Origin: Glaesserella australis
Lineage (GTDB): Bacteria > Pseudomonadota > Gammaproteobacteria > Enterobacterales > Pasteurellaceae
Assembly (NCBI RefSeq): GCF_003260095.1
Contig: NZ_PTPX01000010.1
Span: 1-64,000, forward strand
DNA: 64,000 nucleotides
Direction: 5' to 3'
Shown here: positions 18,478 to 28,365 of the stretch, in pieces
How positions within the stretch are numbered: position 1 is the first letter of the stretch
Layout of the letters: each line of letters starts with the position of its first letter
Position numbers and translations under genes: made by a program
The notes under the pieces: model-generated
Told to the model about the DNA's origin: nothing
Database searches by the model: none
What the model saw: the letters and a program-made list of their open reading frames with translations, nothing else

Positions 18478-19740
18478 TTATGGGTAAACTGGTAAACGTT
18501 TACAAATATCTAATACTTTCGCTTTTGTCGCATCGATGACGGCTTCTTCGTTTTCTTTGCCAATGCTATCTAACACGTCACACATCCAGCCTGCAAGCTC
18601 TTTAACTTCGGCTTCTTTAAAGCCACGACGAGTTACAGCAGGTGTGCCTACACGGATACCTGATGTAATAAACGGTTTTTGTGGATCGTTTGGTACCGCA
18701 TTTTTGTTTACCGTGATGTTTGCTTTGCCTAACGCTGCATCTGCTGCTTTACCAGTTAAACCGTGGCTGATTAAATCAACTAAGAATAAGTGGTTTTCTG
18801 TTCCGTTTGACACTATGTTGTAGCCACGTTGTTTAAATACTTCCACCATTGCTTTGGCATTTTTAACCACTTGTTGCTGATACACTTTGTATTCAGGCTC
18901 TAACGCTTCTTTAAAGCAAACGGCTTTTGCGGCAATAATGTGAACTAATGGACCACCTTGCTCACGTGGGAACACAGCACTTTGTAGTTTTTTATAGAGT
19001 TCTTCATCTTTCGCATTTGAAAGGATTAAACCACCACGCGGACCCGCTAATGTTTTGTGAGTGGTTGTCGTCACAACGTGAGCATGCGGAAGTGGGCTTG
19101 GATAAACTCCAGCTGCAATTAAGCCTGCAACGTGCGCCATATCAACGAACAAATAAGCACCGACTTCATCTGCGATTTCACGCATTTTTGCCCAATCAAC
19201 GATTTGTGAGTAAGCAGAGAAACCGCCTACAATCATTTTGGGTTTCACTTCGTGAGCTTGTTTGCGTAGTGCATCGTAGTCGATTAAACCTTCTGCAGTA
19301 ATACCGTATTGCTCTGCATGGTAAACTTTTCCTGAGAAGCTAACTGAAGCACCGTGAGTTAAATGCCCACCGTGTGCAAGGCTCATGCCTAAAATGGTAT
19401 CGCCCGGCGTTAACAATGCACCGTAAACAGCAGCATTTGCTTGTGAGCCTGAATGTGGCTGTACGTTTGCGTAGTCTGCGCCAAATAATTCTTTTGCACG
19501 GTCAATTGCTAATTGCTCCACGATATCCGCATATTCACAACCGCCATAATAACGTTTACCCGGATAACCTTCTGCATATTTATTGGTAAATTGTGAGCCT
19601 TGTGCTTCCATCACACGAGGGCTTGCATAGTTTTCAGATGCAATCAGTTCAATATGCTCTTCTTGACGACGATTTTCATCTTGAATCGCTTGCCATAGCA
19701 CTGGATCATAATCTGCAATATTCATATCACGTCTTAACAT
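18478..19740 (-). CDS. glyA: Serine hydroxymethyltransferase
   Basis: PLP enzyme interconverting serine and glycine with tetrahydrofolate, the main source of one-carbon units. Signatures are [33 protein letters not shown] and the PLP-lysine motif [16 protein letters not shown]. 420 residues, standard. An ATG with GGAG upstream fixes the start at 19740. A PurR-type operator at 19757-19772 lies just upstream, fitting known control of glyA by purines. Confidence 0.98.
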   Translation of the reverse strand: MLRRDMNIADYDPVLWQAIQDENRRQEEHIELIASENYASPRVMEAQGSQFTNKYAEGYPGKRYYGGCEYADIVEQLAIDRAKELFGADYANVQPHSGSQANAAVYGALLTPGDTILGMSLAHGGHLTHGASVSFSGKVYHAEQYGITAEGLIDYDALRKQAHEVKPKMIVGGFSAYSQIVDWAKMREIADEVGAYLFVDMAHVAGLIAAGVYPSPLPHAHVVTTTTHKTLAGPRGGLILSNAKDEELYKKLQSAVFPREQGGPLVHIIAAKAVCFKEALEPEYKVYQQQVVKNAKAMVEVFKQRGYNIVSNGTENHLFLVDLISHGLTGKAADAALGKANITVNKNAVPNDPQKPFITSGIRVGTPAVTRRGFKEAEVKELAGWMCDVLDSIGKENEEAVIDATKAKVLDICKRLPVYP

Positions 19741-19756
19741 GGGGTTCTCCTATAAT

Positions 19757-19772
19757 AAGTAATCGTTTGCGT
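19757..19772 (-). promoter_or_regulatory. Predicted PurR operator of glyA
   Basis: On the minus strand ACGCAAACGATTACTT matches the PurR consensus ACGCAAACGTTTTCGT at 13 of 16 positions and lies 17 bases ahead of the glyA start. PurR is encoded at 13381-14394. Confidence 0.7.
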
Positions 19773-19857
19773 AACTAATAATCAAGGCTATTTTACGCAG
19801 TTTTTAGGGGTTTTGATAGTGATTTTTTTGGGAAGTGTGTATTAAAGAATTTAATAA

Positions 19858-19900
19858 AGAAAAACGGTAAGTTTTGCAAAATTCTCAGCAAAACTCACCG
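19858..19900 (-). terminator. Terminator of argF, built from partial uptake signals
   Basis: Thirteen-base arms CGGTAAGTTTTGC / GCAAAACTCACCG (one mismatch), with TTTTTCTTT following on the minus strand. The AACTCACCGCTTG arm is a uptake-signal-like sequence. Confidence 0.75.
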
Positions 19901-19909
19901 CTTGCGATC

Positions 19910-20926
19910 TTATTGATTTCCTAGTGTTGCCACCATCACCGCTTTAATCGTATGCATTCGGTTTTCTGCTTCATCAAACACGATGGAGGCTTCAGATTCA
20001 AATACTTCATCGGTGACTTCTAACCCATTCATACCATATTTTTCAGCAATCTCTTTGCCGACCGTGGTTTGATCATCGTGGAAAGCGGGCAGACAGTGCA
20101 AGAATTTTACATTTGGGTTGCCTGTTAGCTTCATTAACTCCGCATTGACTTGATAGGGTTTCATCAAGTTGATTCGAGCTTCCCACGCTGATTCAGGCTC
20201 ACCCATTGAAACCCAAACGTCCGTATAGACGAAATCGACATCTTTCACGCCGTCTGCTACATTTTCGGTGCAAGTGATTTTCGCCCCTGTTTTTGCCGCC
20301 ATTTCTGCTACTTCGTCTAATGACGCTTGTTCAGGGAAAAACTGTTTTGGCGCAACCAAACGGAGATCCACGCCCATTAACGCCGCCCCTTCCACAAACG
20401 AATTGCCCATATTGTTACGAGCATCGCCCAAATAAGCGAGCTTGATTTGGTTGAGCGGTTTGTTTGAATGTTCGATCATCGTTAAGAAATCAGCGAGAAT
20501 TTGGGTTGGGTGAAATTCATCGGTCAAACCATTCCAAACAGGCACGCCCGAATAGTCCGCCAAAATTTCTACTAACTCTTGACCGTAACCACGATACTGA
20601 ATGCCGTCATACATTCTGCCCAACACACGAGCGGTATCTTTCATTGATTCTTTATGCCCGATTTGCGATCCGCTTGGCCCGATATAGCTCACATTCGCCC
20701 CTTGATCGAACGCTGCCACTTCAAAAGCACAGCGAGTACGGGTCGAACTCTTTTCAAAAATCAACGCAATGTTTTTGCCTTTCATCGTTGGCACTTCGCA
20801 ACCTGCTTTTTTATCCGCTTTTAATTTTGCTGATAAATCAAGAAGATACTGAATTTCAGCAGGGCTGAAATCCATTAAACGTAAAAAGTGACGATGTTTA
20901 AGATTGGGTGTGGTGTTTGCAGACAT
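19910..20926 (-). CDS. argF: Ornithine carbamoyltransferase
   Basis: Condenses ornithine and carbamoyl phosphate to citrulline in arginine biosynthesis; the same enzyme class also runs in the arginine deiminase pathway as ArcB. Carbamoyl-phosphate motif [17 protein letters not shown] ([10 protein letters not shown]), and the ornithine-site HCLPAFHD are all intact. 338 residues. No other arc or arg genes are adjacent and no ArgR box was recognised, so biosynthetic versus catabolic role cannot be decided here. Confidence 0.95.
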   Translation of the reverse strand: MSANTTPNLKHRHFLRLMDFSPAEIQYLLDLSAKLKADKKAGCEVPTMKGKNIALIFEKSSTRTRCAFEVAAFDQGANVSYIGPSGSQIGHKESMKDTARVLGRMYDGIQYRGYGQELVEILADYSGVPVWNGLTDEFHPTQILADFLTMIEHSNKPLNQIKLAYLGDARNNMGNSFVEGAALMGVDLRLVAPKQFFPEQASLDEVAEMAAKTGAKITCTENVADGVKDVDFVYTDVWVSMGEPESAWEARINLMKPYQVNAELMKLTGNPNVKFLHCLPAFHDDQTTVGKEIAEKYGMNGLEVTDEVFESEASIVFDEAENRMHTIKAVMVATLGNQ

Positions 20927-21064
20927 AATGGGTTCCTTGTGATAATAAAGTTGTCTTATTATAAAGGCTTTCGGGGGGAGAACAATCAGAATTTCTTTTA
21001 TCCCTTTTATTTACAGGCTATGTTTTTTTGTGTATAGTTAGGCGATACAGTTAAAGGGGAAAAA

Positions 21065-21343
21065 ATGATCCTTTCATTTAAGCATAAAGGTTTGAAATTG
21101 TTTTTTGAAACAGGCTCAACAGCAGGTATTCAGGCAAATCACGCTAATAGACTTCGATTACTACTAACTGCTTTAGATGCTGCCGAGACAGCATTAGCAA
21201 TGAGCGTACCAGGTTGGAATTTACATCAATTACAAGGTGATTTAGCAGGGCATTGGTCTGTTAAAGTTAGCGAAAATTGGCGTTTAACTTTTAGATTTGA
21301 AAATGGTCACGCTGAAATCGTGGACTATCAAGACTATCATTAA
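21065..21343 (+). CDS. higB: HigB-type toxin (RelE/ParE fold)
   Basis: Predicted ribosome-dependent mRNA endonuclease of a type II toxin-antitoxin system. 92 residues with the family endings HWSVKVSENWRLTFRFENGHAEIVDYQDYH, and GWNLHQLQGD in the middle. The toxin gene comes first, the characteristic HigBA order. Its stop codon overlaps the ribosome site of the antitoxin gene (TAAGGAG), so translation is coupled. It appears intact, with no frameshift. Confidence 0.9.
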   Translation: MILSFKHKGLKLFFETGSTAGIQANHANRLRLLLTALDAAETALAMSVPGWNLHQLQGDLAGHWSVKVSENWRLTFRFENGHAEIVDYQDYH

Positions 21344-21353
21344 GGAGTTATCA

Positions 21354-21629
21354 ATGAAAATGTACAATCCAGCTCACCCAGGACTAATTTTAAGAGAATA
21401 TATTGAAGGTTATAATGTTACTGATGTAGCTAAACGTTTAGGCGTTACCCGAGTGACACTTTCTCGTATTTTAAACGGCAAAGCGTCTATTTCACCTGAA
21501 ATGGCATTACGTTTAAGTGCATTATTAAATACAACAACGCCACAATTTTGGCTCAATATGCAATCACAATACGACCTATGGCAACTTGAGCAACGTCCAA
21601 GTTTTAATATACAGCCATTATTTGCGTAG
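21354..21629 (+). CDS. higA: HigA-type antitoxin (XRE family)
   Basis: Antitoxin and autorepressor for the preceding toxin. The 91 residues start MKMYNPAHPGLILREYI, the usual HigA opening. An XRE helix-turn-helix follows (VTDVAKRLGVTRVTLSRILNGKASIS), then the C-terminal ALLNTTTPQFWLNMQSQYDLW. Start at ATG 21354, with AAGGAG 7-12 bases upstream. Confidence 0.92.
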   Translation: MKMYNPAHPGLILREYIEGYNVTDVAKRLGVTRVTLSRILNGKASISPEMALRLSALLNTTTPQFWLNMQSQYDLWQLEQRPSFNIQPLFA

Positions 21630-21666
21630 TTTTGCTATGTATTTTGCAAATTTTTCCTTTAAACTC

Positions 21667-21675
21667 ACCGCTTGT
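21667..21675 (-). repeat. DNA uptake signal, Apl type
   Basis: Complete ACAAGCGGT core on the minus strand between higA and rhlB. Confidence 0.8.
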
Positions 21676-21702
21676 CGCCCTTATCATTTGTAGGAGAACC
21701 CA

Positions 21703-22938
21703 ATGTCTAAACATCTCACTGAACAACGTTTTATTGATTTCCCTATTCACGACAGCGTGTTAGCCGCTCTTGATAGCAAAGGCTTTGAGTTTTGTACGCC
21801 TATTCAAGCGAAAACCTTGCCTTACACTCTTGCAGGACAAGATATTGCAGGGCAAGCTCAAACGGGGACAGGTAAAACCTTAGCTTTTTTAGTGGCAACC
21901 TTTCATCATCTACTGAGCCACGAAATTCCAACTAAAAAAAATCAGCCGAGAGCCTTAATTCTTGCTCCAACTCGTGAACTTGCGGTGCAAATTGCATCTG
22001 ATGCGTCAATGCTGACCCAATATGCTGATTTGCGTTTAGCGTTGGCGTATGGCGGAGACGGTTACGATAAGCAGTTGCAAGAGATTGAGCGTGGTGTGGA
22101 TATTTTGGTCGGAACGACTGGGCGTGTGATTGATTATGTCAAACAGGGCGTGATTGATTTAGATAAGGTACAAGTGGTGGTGCTTGATGAAGCGGATCGT
22201 ATGTTCGATCTTGGCTTTATCAAAGATATTCGCTATTTAATGCGAAAATGCCCGAAACCTGAAGAACGTTTGACGATGCTATTTTCTGCCACGCTTTCTC
22301 ACCGTGTGCGTGAGTTGGCGTTTGAAGATATGCACAATGCGGAATATGTGGAAATTGAGCCGTTACAACGCACGGGGCATCGCATTAAAGAAGAGCTGTT
22401 CTATCCGTCTAACGAAGACAAAATGGCGTTGTTGCTCACTTTAATGGAAGAAGAGTGGCCAGACCGTTGCATTGTATTTGCCAATACCAAACATAAATGC
22501 GAAGAAATTTGGGGCTATCTCAGTGCTGACGGGCATCGTGTCGGTTTGCTGACGGGCGATATTCCGCAGAAAAAACGCTTGGCATTGCTAGATAGCTTTA
22601 CACAAGGCGAATTGGATATTTTAGTGGCGACTGATGTGGCTGCGCGTGGTTTGCATATTCCTGATGTGACCCACGTCTTTAACTACGATCTGCCTGACGA
22701 CCGAGAAGATTATGTTCACCGTATCGGGCGTACAGGGAGAGCGGGGGAGAGTGGTGTTTCGATTAGCTTTGCTTGTGAGCGTTATGCGGTCAATCTTCCG
22801 GCGATTGAAGAATATATCGGGCATCCGATTCCTGTCAGTCAATATGACAGTCAGGTATTACTTGATCTACCTAAACCACAACGAGCCCGTTCTAAGAGTA
22901 TCGCATCAAATAGACGTAGAGAAAAATCGTCATCGTAA
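21703..22938 (+). CDS. rhlB: ATP-dependent RNA helicase RhlB
   Basis: DEAD-box helicase, in E. coli the helicase of the RNase E degradosome. Motif I AQTGTGKT, motif II LDEADRM, motif III SAT, and motif [12 protein letters not shown] are all present. The N-terminus [15 protein letters not shown] and the block [17 protein letters not shown] are close to E. coli RhlB and separate it from SrmB, RhlE and DeaD. A basic C-terminal tail ends the 411 residues. Confidence 0.95.
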   Translation: MSKHLTEQRFIDFPIHDSVLAALDSKGFEFCTPIQAKTLPYTLAGQDIAGQAQTGTGKTLAFLVATFHHLLSHEIPTKKNQPRALILAPTRELAVQIASDASMLTQYADLRLALAYGGDGYDKQLQEIERGVDILVGTTGRVIDYVKQGVIDLDKVQVVVLDEADRMFDLGFIKDIRYLMRKCPKPEERLTMLFSATLSHRVRELAFEDMHNAEYVEIEPLQRTGHRIKEELFYPSNEDKMALLLTLMEEEWPDRCIVFANTKHKCEEIWGYLSADGHRVGLLTGDIPQKKRLALLDSFTQGELDILVATDVAARGLHIPDVTHVFNYDLPDDREDYVHRIGRTGRAGESGVSISFACERYAVNLPAIEEYIGHPIPVSQYDSQVLLDLPKPQRARSKSIASNRRREKSSS

Positions 22939-23021
22939 TTGAACATTTAGCAAAATAAAGACTCTATCACAGGGCGGTAAGACAACTTACCGCTTATTTT
23001 ATTTTAAAAAGGAGAAAAAAT

Positions 23022-23393
23022 ATGGATATGATAAAAACGGCATTTGCCGCATTATTAGTTTTATCAGTGGCAGGTTGTACTCGCCAAGGTGTATCTGTTG
23101 TTCATAACAAAGAACAAGCAAGATATTCTTCCAATACTATCGTAAATAAACGTATAAATACGACGGAATGTTTAGATACAGATGATTGGTATTTAGATGG
23201 TTATCGTGTTGGAAAATCGTTTTCTACACAAAAAGCACAAATGCTACAACAGCGAGTTGGTTTTTGCCAATTATCGCTAAAAACACTCCCACAGCAGTTT
23301 AAAACAAATTGGGAAAATGGCTTTTCTGTTGGAAATAATGAAAATATTAAAGCAAAAAATAAACAAAATCGCCAAGCCCGTAAAAAAGTGTAA
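23022..23393 (+). CDS. Small lipoprotein, possibly DUF2799
   Basis: A 123-residue predicted lipoprotein with lipobox SVAGC (Cys19). The mature part has two weakly similar stretches, DDWYLDGYRVGKSF and TNWENGFSVGNN, reminiscent of the W-x3-G-x3-G repeats of DUF2799 proteins; that assignment is from memory and tentative. The C-terminus is highly basic (KAKNKQNRQARKKV). AAGGAG lies upstream. It precedes yjgR by 43 bases and may be cotranscribed. Function unknown. Confidence 0.7.
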   Translation: MDMIKTAFAALLVLSVAGCTRQGVSVVHNKEQARYSSNTIVNKRINTTECLDTDDWYLDGYRVGKSFSTQKAQMLQQRVGFCQLSLKTLPQQFKTNWENGFSVGNNENIKAKNKQNRQARKKV

Positions 23394-23436
23394 TAGAATA
23401 ATCTCATAAATTAACGCTTATTGGAGAAATGAATCT

Positions 23437-24927
23437 ATGTCGAATTATGAAATTGCTCAATCAAAAGAAGGAAAACCGATTTCATTAACTGCCAAAATGG
23501 CAAACCGTCACGGTTTAATTGCAGGGGCAACAGGAACGGGTAAAACAGTTACATTGCGTAAATTGGCTGAAACTTTCAGTAATGATGGCGTGCCTGTGTT
23601 TCTTGTTGATGTTAAAGGCGATTTATCGGGCTTAGTGCAAGCGGGCAGTTTTCAAGGAAAAATTGCAGAACGTATTGAGCAATTTGGTTTAGGCGGCGAA
23701 AGCTACTTAAACGGCTTTCCTGTCTCATTTTGGGATGTGTTTGGCGAATCGGGCATTCCGCTTCGTACCACTATTTCAGAAATGGGGCCGATGTTGCTCG
23801 CTCGTTTGCTTAACTTAAATGATACACAGGAAGGCTTGTTAAATCTTGTATTCCGCGTGGCAGATGATAAAGGTTTATTATTAATCGATCTCAAAGATCT
23901 GCGTGCAATGCTTAAATTTGTGGCAGAAAATGCTAAAACATTCCAATTAGAATATGGCAATGTTTCGGCGGCGAGTGTTGGCGCGATTCAACGTGCGTTA
24001 CTTGCTCTTGAAAATGAAGGAGCGGCAAACTTATTTGGCGAACCTGCATTAGATTTGCAAGACTGGATTCAAACCCGTGATGGTCGTGGTGTGATTAATG
24101 TGTTGAACTCGGAAAAACTGATTAATTCACCAAGAATGTACGGCGCATTTTTACTGTGGTTTATGGCGGAGTTGTTTGAACAATTACCAGAAGTGGGTGA
24201 CCCTGATAAGCCGAAATTTGTCTTATTCTTTGATGAAGCGCACTTACTTTTTGACGGTGCACCGAAAGTGTTAGTCGATAAAATTGAACAAGTGGTGCGT
24301 TTAATTCGTTCAAAAGGTGTTGGCGTCTATTTTGTCACGCAAAATCCATTAGACTTGCCAGAGTCAGTATTAGGTCAGCTTGGTAACCGTGTGCAACACG
24401 CTTTGCGTGCCTTTACTCCAAAAGATCAAAAAGCAGTAAAATCGGCAGCAGAAACTTTCCGTGCAAATCCGGGAGTGAATGTCGTTGAAGCTATTACTCA
24501 GCTTGGCGTTGGAGAAGCATTAATTTCAGTATTAGATGAAAAAGGTATGCCAACCCCTGTGGAAATTGCTTATGTTTATCCACCACAAAGTCAGCTGAAA
24601 CCAATCTCTCAAGATGAACGTTTAGCCCTTGTGAAGCAAGATGATCTTTATCATCATTACAGTGAATCGATTGATAATCCTTCTGCCTTTGAAACCTTAA
24701 ATGCCCAAGCACAAGTTCAGCAACAGGCTGTTGAACAAGAGAAAGCAGAAGAAGATAGCTTTTTAGGCGGTATGCTTGGTAGTATTTTCGGTACGAAGAA
24801 AAAAAGCGAGCAAAGCCTTGCAGAACAAGTGGTTGGCAGCGTGGCTCAATCCGTTGGACGTAATTTACGTAACCAAGTGACCAAACAGATTATGCGTGGT
24901 TTACTGGGTGCAATCACGAAAAAATAA
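23437..24927 (+). CDS. yjgR: HerA/FtsK-like ATPase YjgR (DUF853)
   Basis: Cytoplasmic P-loop ATPase of the DUF853 family with a HerA-like fold; its cellular role is not established. Walker A GATGTGKTVTLRKL (about residues 32-45), FLVDVKGDLSGL, Walker B VLFFDEAHLLFDG and the YFVTQNPLDLP sensor-like segment are present. The C-terminal 80 residues are a variable charged linker and a helical tail. 496 residues, as in E. coli. Confidence 0.88.
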   Translation: MSNYEIAQSKEGKPISLTAKMANRHGLIAGATGTGKTVTLRKLAETFSNDGVPVFLVDVKGDLSGLVQAGSFQGKIAERIEQFGLGGESYLNGFPVSFWDVFGESGIPLRTTISEMGPMLLARLLNLNDTQEGLLNLVFRVADDKGLLLIDLKDLRAMLKFVAENAKTFQLEYGNVSAASVGAIQRALLALENEGAANLFGEPALDLQDWIQTRDGRGVINVLNSEKLINSPRMYGAFLLWFMAELFEQLPEVGDPDKPKFVLFFDEAHLLFDGAPKVLVDKIEQVVRLIRSKGVGVYFVTQNPLDLPESVLGQLGNRVQHALRAFTPKDQKAVKSAAETFRANPGVNVVEAITQLGVGEALISVLDEKGMPTPVEIAYVYPPQSQLKPISQDERLALVKQDDLYHHYSESIDNPSAFETLNAQAQVQQQAVEQEKAEEDSFLGGMLGSIFGTKKKSEQSLAEQVVGSVAQSVGRNLRNQVTKQIMRGLLGAITKK

Positions 24928-24943
24928 TTTGTACTAATATAAG

Positions 24944-24986
24944 CGGTGAGTTTGCATAAAAAATTTACAAAAACTCACCGTTTTTT
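24944..24986 (+). terminator. Terminator after yjgR
   Basis: Ten-base arms CGGTGAGTTT / AAACTCACCG, with TTTTTT directly after. The arms contain a partial uptake signal. Confidence 0.75.
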
Positions 24987-24992
24987 CTTATT

Positions 24993-25008
24993 TGTGAATC
25001 AGGTCACA
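24993..25008. promoter_or_regulatory. CRP site of afuA
   Basis: TGTGA-ATCAGG-TCACA has both half-sites perfect. Its centre (25000.5) is 41.5 bases before the start predicted from TATATT at 25030-25035, the class II activator position. No good -35 is present, which fits CRP dependence. Confidence 0.75.
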
Positions 25009-25067
25009 GTATTCATCTTAAAATCTCGTTATATTGCATCTACTTTTATTCATAGAAGGATGATGTA

Positions 25068-26102
25068 ATGAAACTAAAAAAACTCTCTTATTTACTTTCT
25101 ACATTACTTTTGGGCGCAGCAGTTTCATCTACTGCTCAGGCGGAAGGACGTTTAGTTGTTTATTGTAGTGCAACAAACTTATTTTGTGAGCAAGAAACCA
25201 AAGCATTTGGTGAAAAATATGATGTTAAAGTCTCTTTTATTCGTAATGGCTCAGGAAGTACGTTAGCTAAAGTTGAAGCAGAAAAAGGAAACCCACAAGC
25301 GGATGTTTGGTATGGTGGTACATTAGATCCTCAATCGCAAGCAGGTGAAATGGGACTGCTCCAGCCTTATCAATCACCAAATCTTTCTCAAATCATGGAA
25401 AAATTCCGTGATCCTGCAAAAGTTAAAGGAAACTATACTTCTGCCATTTACATGGGGATTTTAGGTTTTGGCGTGAATTTAGATCGATTGAAGAAATTAG
25501 GGATTGAGAAAGTTCCAACGACATGGGAAGAGTTGCTTGATCCTCGTTTAGCAGGTGAAATTCAAATTGCAGATCCACAAAGTTCTGGCACAGCTTATAC
25601 AGCGATTGCGACTTTTGTTCAACTATGGGGAGAAGAGAAAGCATTTGCATATTTCAAACAACTTCATAAAAATATCTCACAATATACTAAATCAGGCATT
25701 ACACCGTCACGAAATGCAGCTCGTGGTGAAACCGCGATTGGTATCGGCTTCTTACATGATTATTCAACTGAAAAGAAAAATGGGGCTAATCTTGAAATTG
25801 TTGCACCAACAGATGGTACTGGCTATGAATTAGGCGGTGTGAGTATTTTACATGGCGCAAGAAACTTAGATAACGCAAAACTTTTCGTGGATTGGGCATT
25901 ATCTAAAGAAGCACAAGAACTTTCATGGCAAAAAGGTGAAGCTTTCCAAGTATTAACAAATACCACTGCAGAACCTTCTCCATATTCACTTGACCCTACA
26001 AAACTGAATTTAATCAACTACGACTTTGAAAAATATGGTTCAAATGAGGAGCGTAAGCGTTTGATTGATAAATGGGTTAACGAAGTTAAATTAGCACAAT
26101 AG
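25068..26102 (+). CDS. afuA: Periplasmic hexose-phosphate binding protein AfuA
   Basis: Solute-binding component of the AfuABC ABC transporter. The family was first named for ferric uptake, but AfuA of A. pleuropneumoniae was later shown to bind glucose-6-phosphate and related sugar phosphates. Signal peptide cut predicted at A25/E26 (STAQA-EGRLVVYC). Counting from there, the mature protein has His205-Asp206 (FLHDYST) and Glu229 (GYELGG), which match the sugar-phosphate contacts I recall for AfuA. The cognate afuBC genes lie 2.3 kb away on the other strand. Control by a perfect CRP site fits sugar uptake. 344 residues. Confidence 0.88.
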   Translation: MKLKKLSYLLSTLLLGAAVSSTAQAEGRLVVYCSATNLFCEQETKAFGEKYDVKVSFIRNGSGSTLAKVEAEKGNPQADVWYGGTLDPQSQAGEMGLLQPYQSPNLSQIMEKFRDPAKVKGNYTSAIYMGILGFGVNLDRLKKLGIEKVPTTWEELLDPRLAGEIQIADPQSSGTAYTAIATFVQLWGEEKAFAYFKQLHKNISQYTKSGITPSRNAARGETAIGIGFLHDYSTEKKNGANLEIVAPTDGTGYELGGVSILHGARNLDNAKLFVDWALSKEAQELSWQKGEAFQVLTNTTAEPSPYSLDPTKLNLINYDFEKYGSNEERKRLIDKWVNEVKLAQ

Positions 26103-26115
26103 CATTTGTCTGCAG

Positions 26116-26145
26116 AACTCCCCCTTAATTTGGGGGAGTTTTTTT
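26116..26145 (+). terminator. Terminator after afuA
   Basis: Nine-bp stem AACTCCCCC / GGGGGAGTT, 7-nt loop and a TTTTT tail, 13 bases after the stop codon. Confidence 0.9.
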
Positions 26146-26220
26146 GCTACAACTTTTTAACAAATTTTGGATAAAGTGCGGTAAAATTCTCACTAAATTA
26201 ATTACCACTAGAGAAATCGT

Positions 26221-27138
26221 ATGAGTATTCGAATCCTTCCACAAGATGAAATTCAAAAAGTTGCTAGTTCATTTCAGCATCCTGATCTGTTATATGCAAA
26301 CCCTAAAAATTTATATGCTCGCCGAGCAAAACGCTTACGCCAGTTAGCAGAAAATAATCCATTTGGCGATTATCTTGAGTTTGTGGCAAATATCGTAGAA
26401 GTTCAGCTTGATCTTCTTCAAAATCAGCCGATTGCAAATATTTCAAAAGATCTGACCGCTTACCTAGAAGCAAATGAAGGGATTAAACCGTTAGATCCAA
26501 AACGCTTTAAACGTTCAGCAGAGTGGCAGCAGTTACTTTTAGCGTTTATTGAAAAATTTAAACCTTATGCATCGGATACGGTATTAGCAACATTAGAATG
26601 GCTTGAGAAAGCATCAAGTGCAGAGTTAGAAACCCTTGCCGATCACTTACTCAATGAGCGTTATGAAGATGTAGGGGCAGATAAAGCCGTTTTCCTTTGG
26701 GCGGTATTATCACTTTACTGGGTACAATTAACCCAACAGCTACCACGTAATACCCGTGCAGAAGGTGAAGAACGTCATACGTGCCCAGTGTGTAATTCTG
26801 CACCAGTAGCAAGCGTGATTCATTTTGGTGAAGCACAAGGCTTACGCTATTTACACTGTTCATTATGTGAAAGTGAATGGAATATGGTGCGTGCGAAATG
26901 CAGTAACTGCGAACAAACAGGTAAATTGGATTACTGGAGCTTAGACAGCATGGATGCCGCTGTGAAAGCAGAAAGTTGCGGCGACTGTGAGAGTTATCTT
27001 AAAGTCATGTATCAAGATAAAGATCCGCATGTTGAGCCGATTGCTGATGATTTAGGCACCCTATTCTTAGATGCCGAAATGGAGCAAAAAGGCTTGGCGC
27101 GTAGTGCGATCAATCCATTCCTATTTCAAGTAGAATAA
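26221..27138 (+). CDS. fdhE: Formate dehydrogenase accessory protein FdhE
   Basis: Cytoplasmic maturation factor needed for active formate dehydrogenase-N/O. Four CxxC pairs form rubredoxin-like metal sites: [35 protein letters not shown] and SCGDCESYL. Their spacing matches FdhE. 305 residues. The dehydrogenase structural genes are not in the window, so here it stands alone between two terminators. Confidence 0.95.
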   Translation: MSIRILPQDEIQKVASSFQHPDLLYANPKNLYARRAKRLRQLAENNPFGDYLEFVANIVEVQLDLLQNQPIANISKDLTAYLEANEGIKPLDPKRFKRSAEWQQLLLAFIEKFKPYASDTVLATLEWLEKASSAELETLADHLLNERYEDVGADKAVFLWAVLSLYWVQLTQQLPRNTRAEGEERHTCPVCNSAPVASVIHFGEAQGLRYLHCSLCESEWNMVRAKCSNCEQTGKLDYWSLDSMDAAVKAESCGDCESYLKVMYQDKDPHVEPIADDLGTLFLDAEMEQKGLARSAINPFLFQVE

Positions 27139-27153
27139 CCTTATTCTTTTCAT

Positions 27154-27211
27154 ACAAGCGGTCAGTTTATCCGTAGATTTTGCAAATCTTGATTATAAAC
27201 TGACCGCTTGT
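27154..27211 (+). terminator. Terminator of fdhE made of two inverted uptake signals
   Basis: Perfect 17-bp arms (27154-27170 and 27195-27211), each an ACAAGCGGTCA uptake signal plus GTTTAT, followed by a T-rich stretch. A classic Pasteurellaceae paired-USS terminator. Confidence 0.85.
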
Positions 27212-27280
27212 GTGTTCTTTTCTTTTAATACATAAAAATCCCCTTGCTTTTCCCTAACGGATTAAGTATTTTTATATATA

Positions 27281-27302
27281 TTGTACTATTTTAATAGTAC
27301 AA
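27281..27302. promoter_or_regulatory. Predicted TrpR operator
   Basis: A 22-base perfect palindrome with core GTACTATTTTAATAGTAC. The half-sites GTACT/AGTAC are those of E. coli TrpR operators (consensus GTACTAGTTAACTAGTAC). It lies 30 bases before the start of the TrpX-like gene, where it would cover the -10 region. Confidence 0.65.
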
Positions 27303-27332
27303 AGATACAAATTCACATTTAAGGAAAATTCT

Positions 27333-28292
27333 ATGAAATTCAGCAAAACATTATTACTCACCGCATTAACCGCATTTTCACTCAACGGCTTTGCACAAGA
27401 TAAAGTACATCATGTCGCCATTACTGCGATTGTAGAACACCCTGCCCTTGATACTATTCGACAAGGCGTGATTGAAGAATTAGCCCGTGAAGGTTTTGTT
27501 GAAGGCAAAAATATCAAAATTGACTTCCAATCAGCGCAAGGCAGTACCGCCACAGCTGCTCAAATTGCACGCAAATTTGTTGGCGATAAAGCAGATATTA
27601 TTATTCCAATTACCACACCAAGTGCGCAACCTGTGGTGGCGGCAACGCGTTCTATTCCGATTGTCTTCTCAGGAGTAACCGATCCTGTTGCGGCAAAATT
27701 AGTGAAATCTTGGGAGCCAAGTGGTACAAACGTGACAGGTATTTCAGATCACAAACCGATTGAACCACAACTTAAATTAATTCAAAGCCTTGTGCCTGAA
27801 TTAAAAGCCGTGGGCTATGTGTATAGTGCAGGCGAAGTCAATTCAACCATCGTACTTGAAGAACTTGAAGCGACAGCAAAACAGGCAAATATCAAAGTCG
27901 TGCCTGTAGCGGTACAACGTAGTGCAGATATTGGCACGGCGGCTCGTAGCTTAAATGGTAAAGTTCAGGCGATTTATATCTCTGAAGATAATGCGGTGGT
28001 TTCTGCCTATGAAGCGTTACACAAAGCGGCACTTGAAGCGAAAATCCCTGTGATTGCCGCAGATAGAGATACAGTAAAACGTGGTGCATTAGCGGCGTAT
28101 GCGGTAAATCAATATGACATTGGCGCAGAAACAGGCAAAGTGGCAGCTCGAGTGTTACGTGGTGAAAAAGCTGGTAGCATTGCAACGCACGATGTAAGCA
28201 AAATGGAACTATCCATTAATCAGCAAACCGCAAAAGTGTTAGGTATTACCGTTTCTGATGCGTTAGTGAAAGAAGCGAAAGAGTTATTCTAA
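27333..28292 (+). CDS. ABC transporter substrate-binding protein, TrpX-like
   Basis: Periplasmic binding protein of the ABC_sub_bind (PF04392) family, which includes the tryptophan-binding TrpX of Gram-positive TrpXYZ. Signal peptide at about 1-21 (NGFAQDK). Typical segments are HPALDTIRQGVIEELAREGFVEGKN, ITTPSAQPVVAATRSIPIVFSGVTDPV and VNQYDIGAETGKVAARVL. 319 residues. No matching permease or ATPase is next to it; the following genes are afuCB on the other strand. The TrpR-type operator upstream supports an aromatic amino acid ligand, which is inference. It has no lipobox. Confidence 0.85.
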   Translation: MKFSKTLLLTALTAFSLNGFAQDKVHHVAITAIVEHPALDTIRQGVIEELAREGFVEGKNIKIDFQSAQGSTATAAQIARKFVGDKADIIIPITTPSAQPVVAATRSIPIVFSGVTDPVAAKLVKSWEPSGTNVTGISDHKPIEPQLKLIQSLVPELKAVGYVYSAGEVNSTIVLEELEATAKQANIKVVPVAVQRSADIGTAARSLNGKVQAIYISEDNAVVSAYEALHKAALEAKIPVIAADRDTVKRGALAAYAVNQYDIGAETGKVAARVLRGEKAGSIATHDVSKMELSINQQTAKVLGITVSDALVKEAKELF

Positions 28293-28302
28293 TCATTAAA
28301 TG

Positions 28303-28358
28303 CAAGCGGGTAGATTGAATGACAGATTTGCAAAAAATACGTCGAATCTACCCGCTTG
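28303..28358. terminator. Bidirectional terminator between the TrpX-like gene and afuC
   Basis: Perfect 14-bp arms CAAGCGGGTAGATT / AATCTACCCGCTTG around 28 bases, between convergent genes. The arms are uptake-signal variants (GCGGGT for GCGGT). Confidence 0.7.
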
Positions 28359-28365
28359 TATTACT

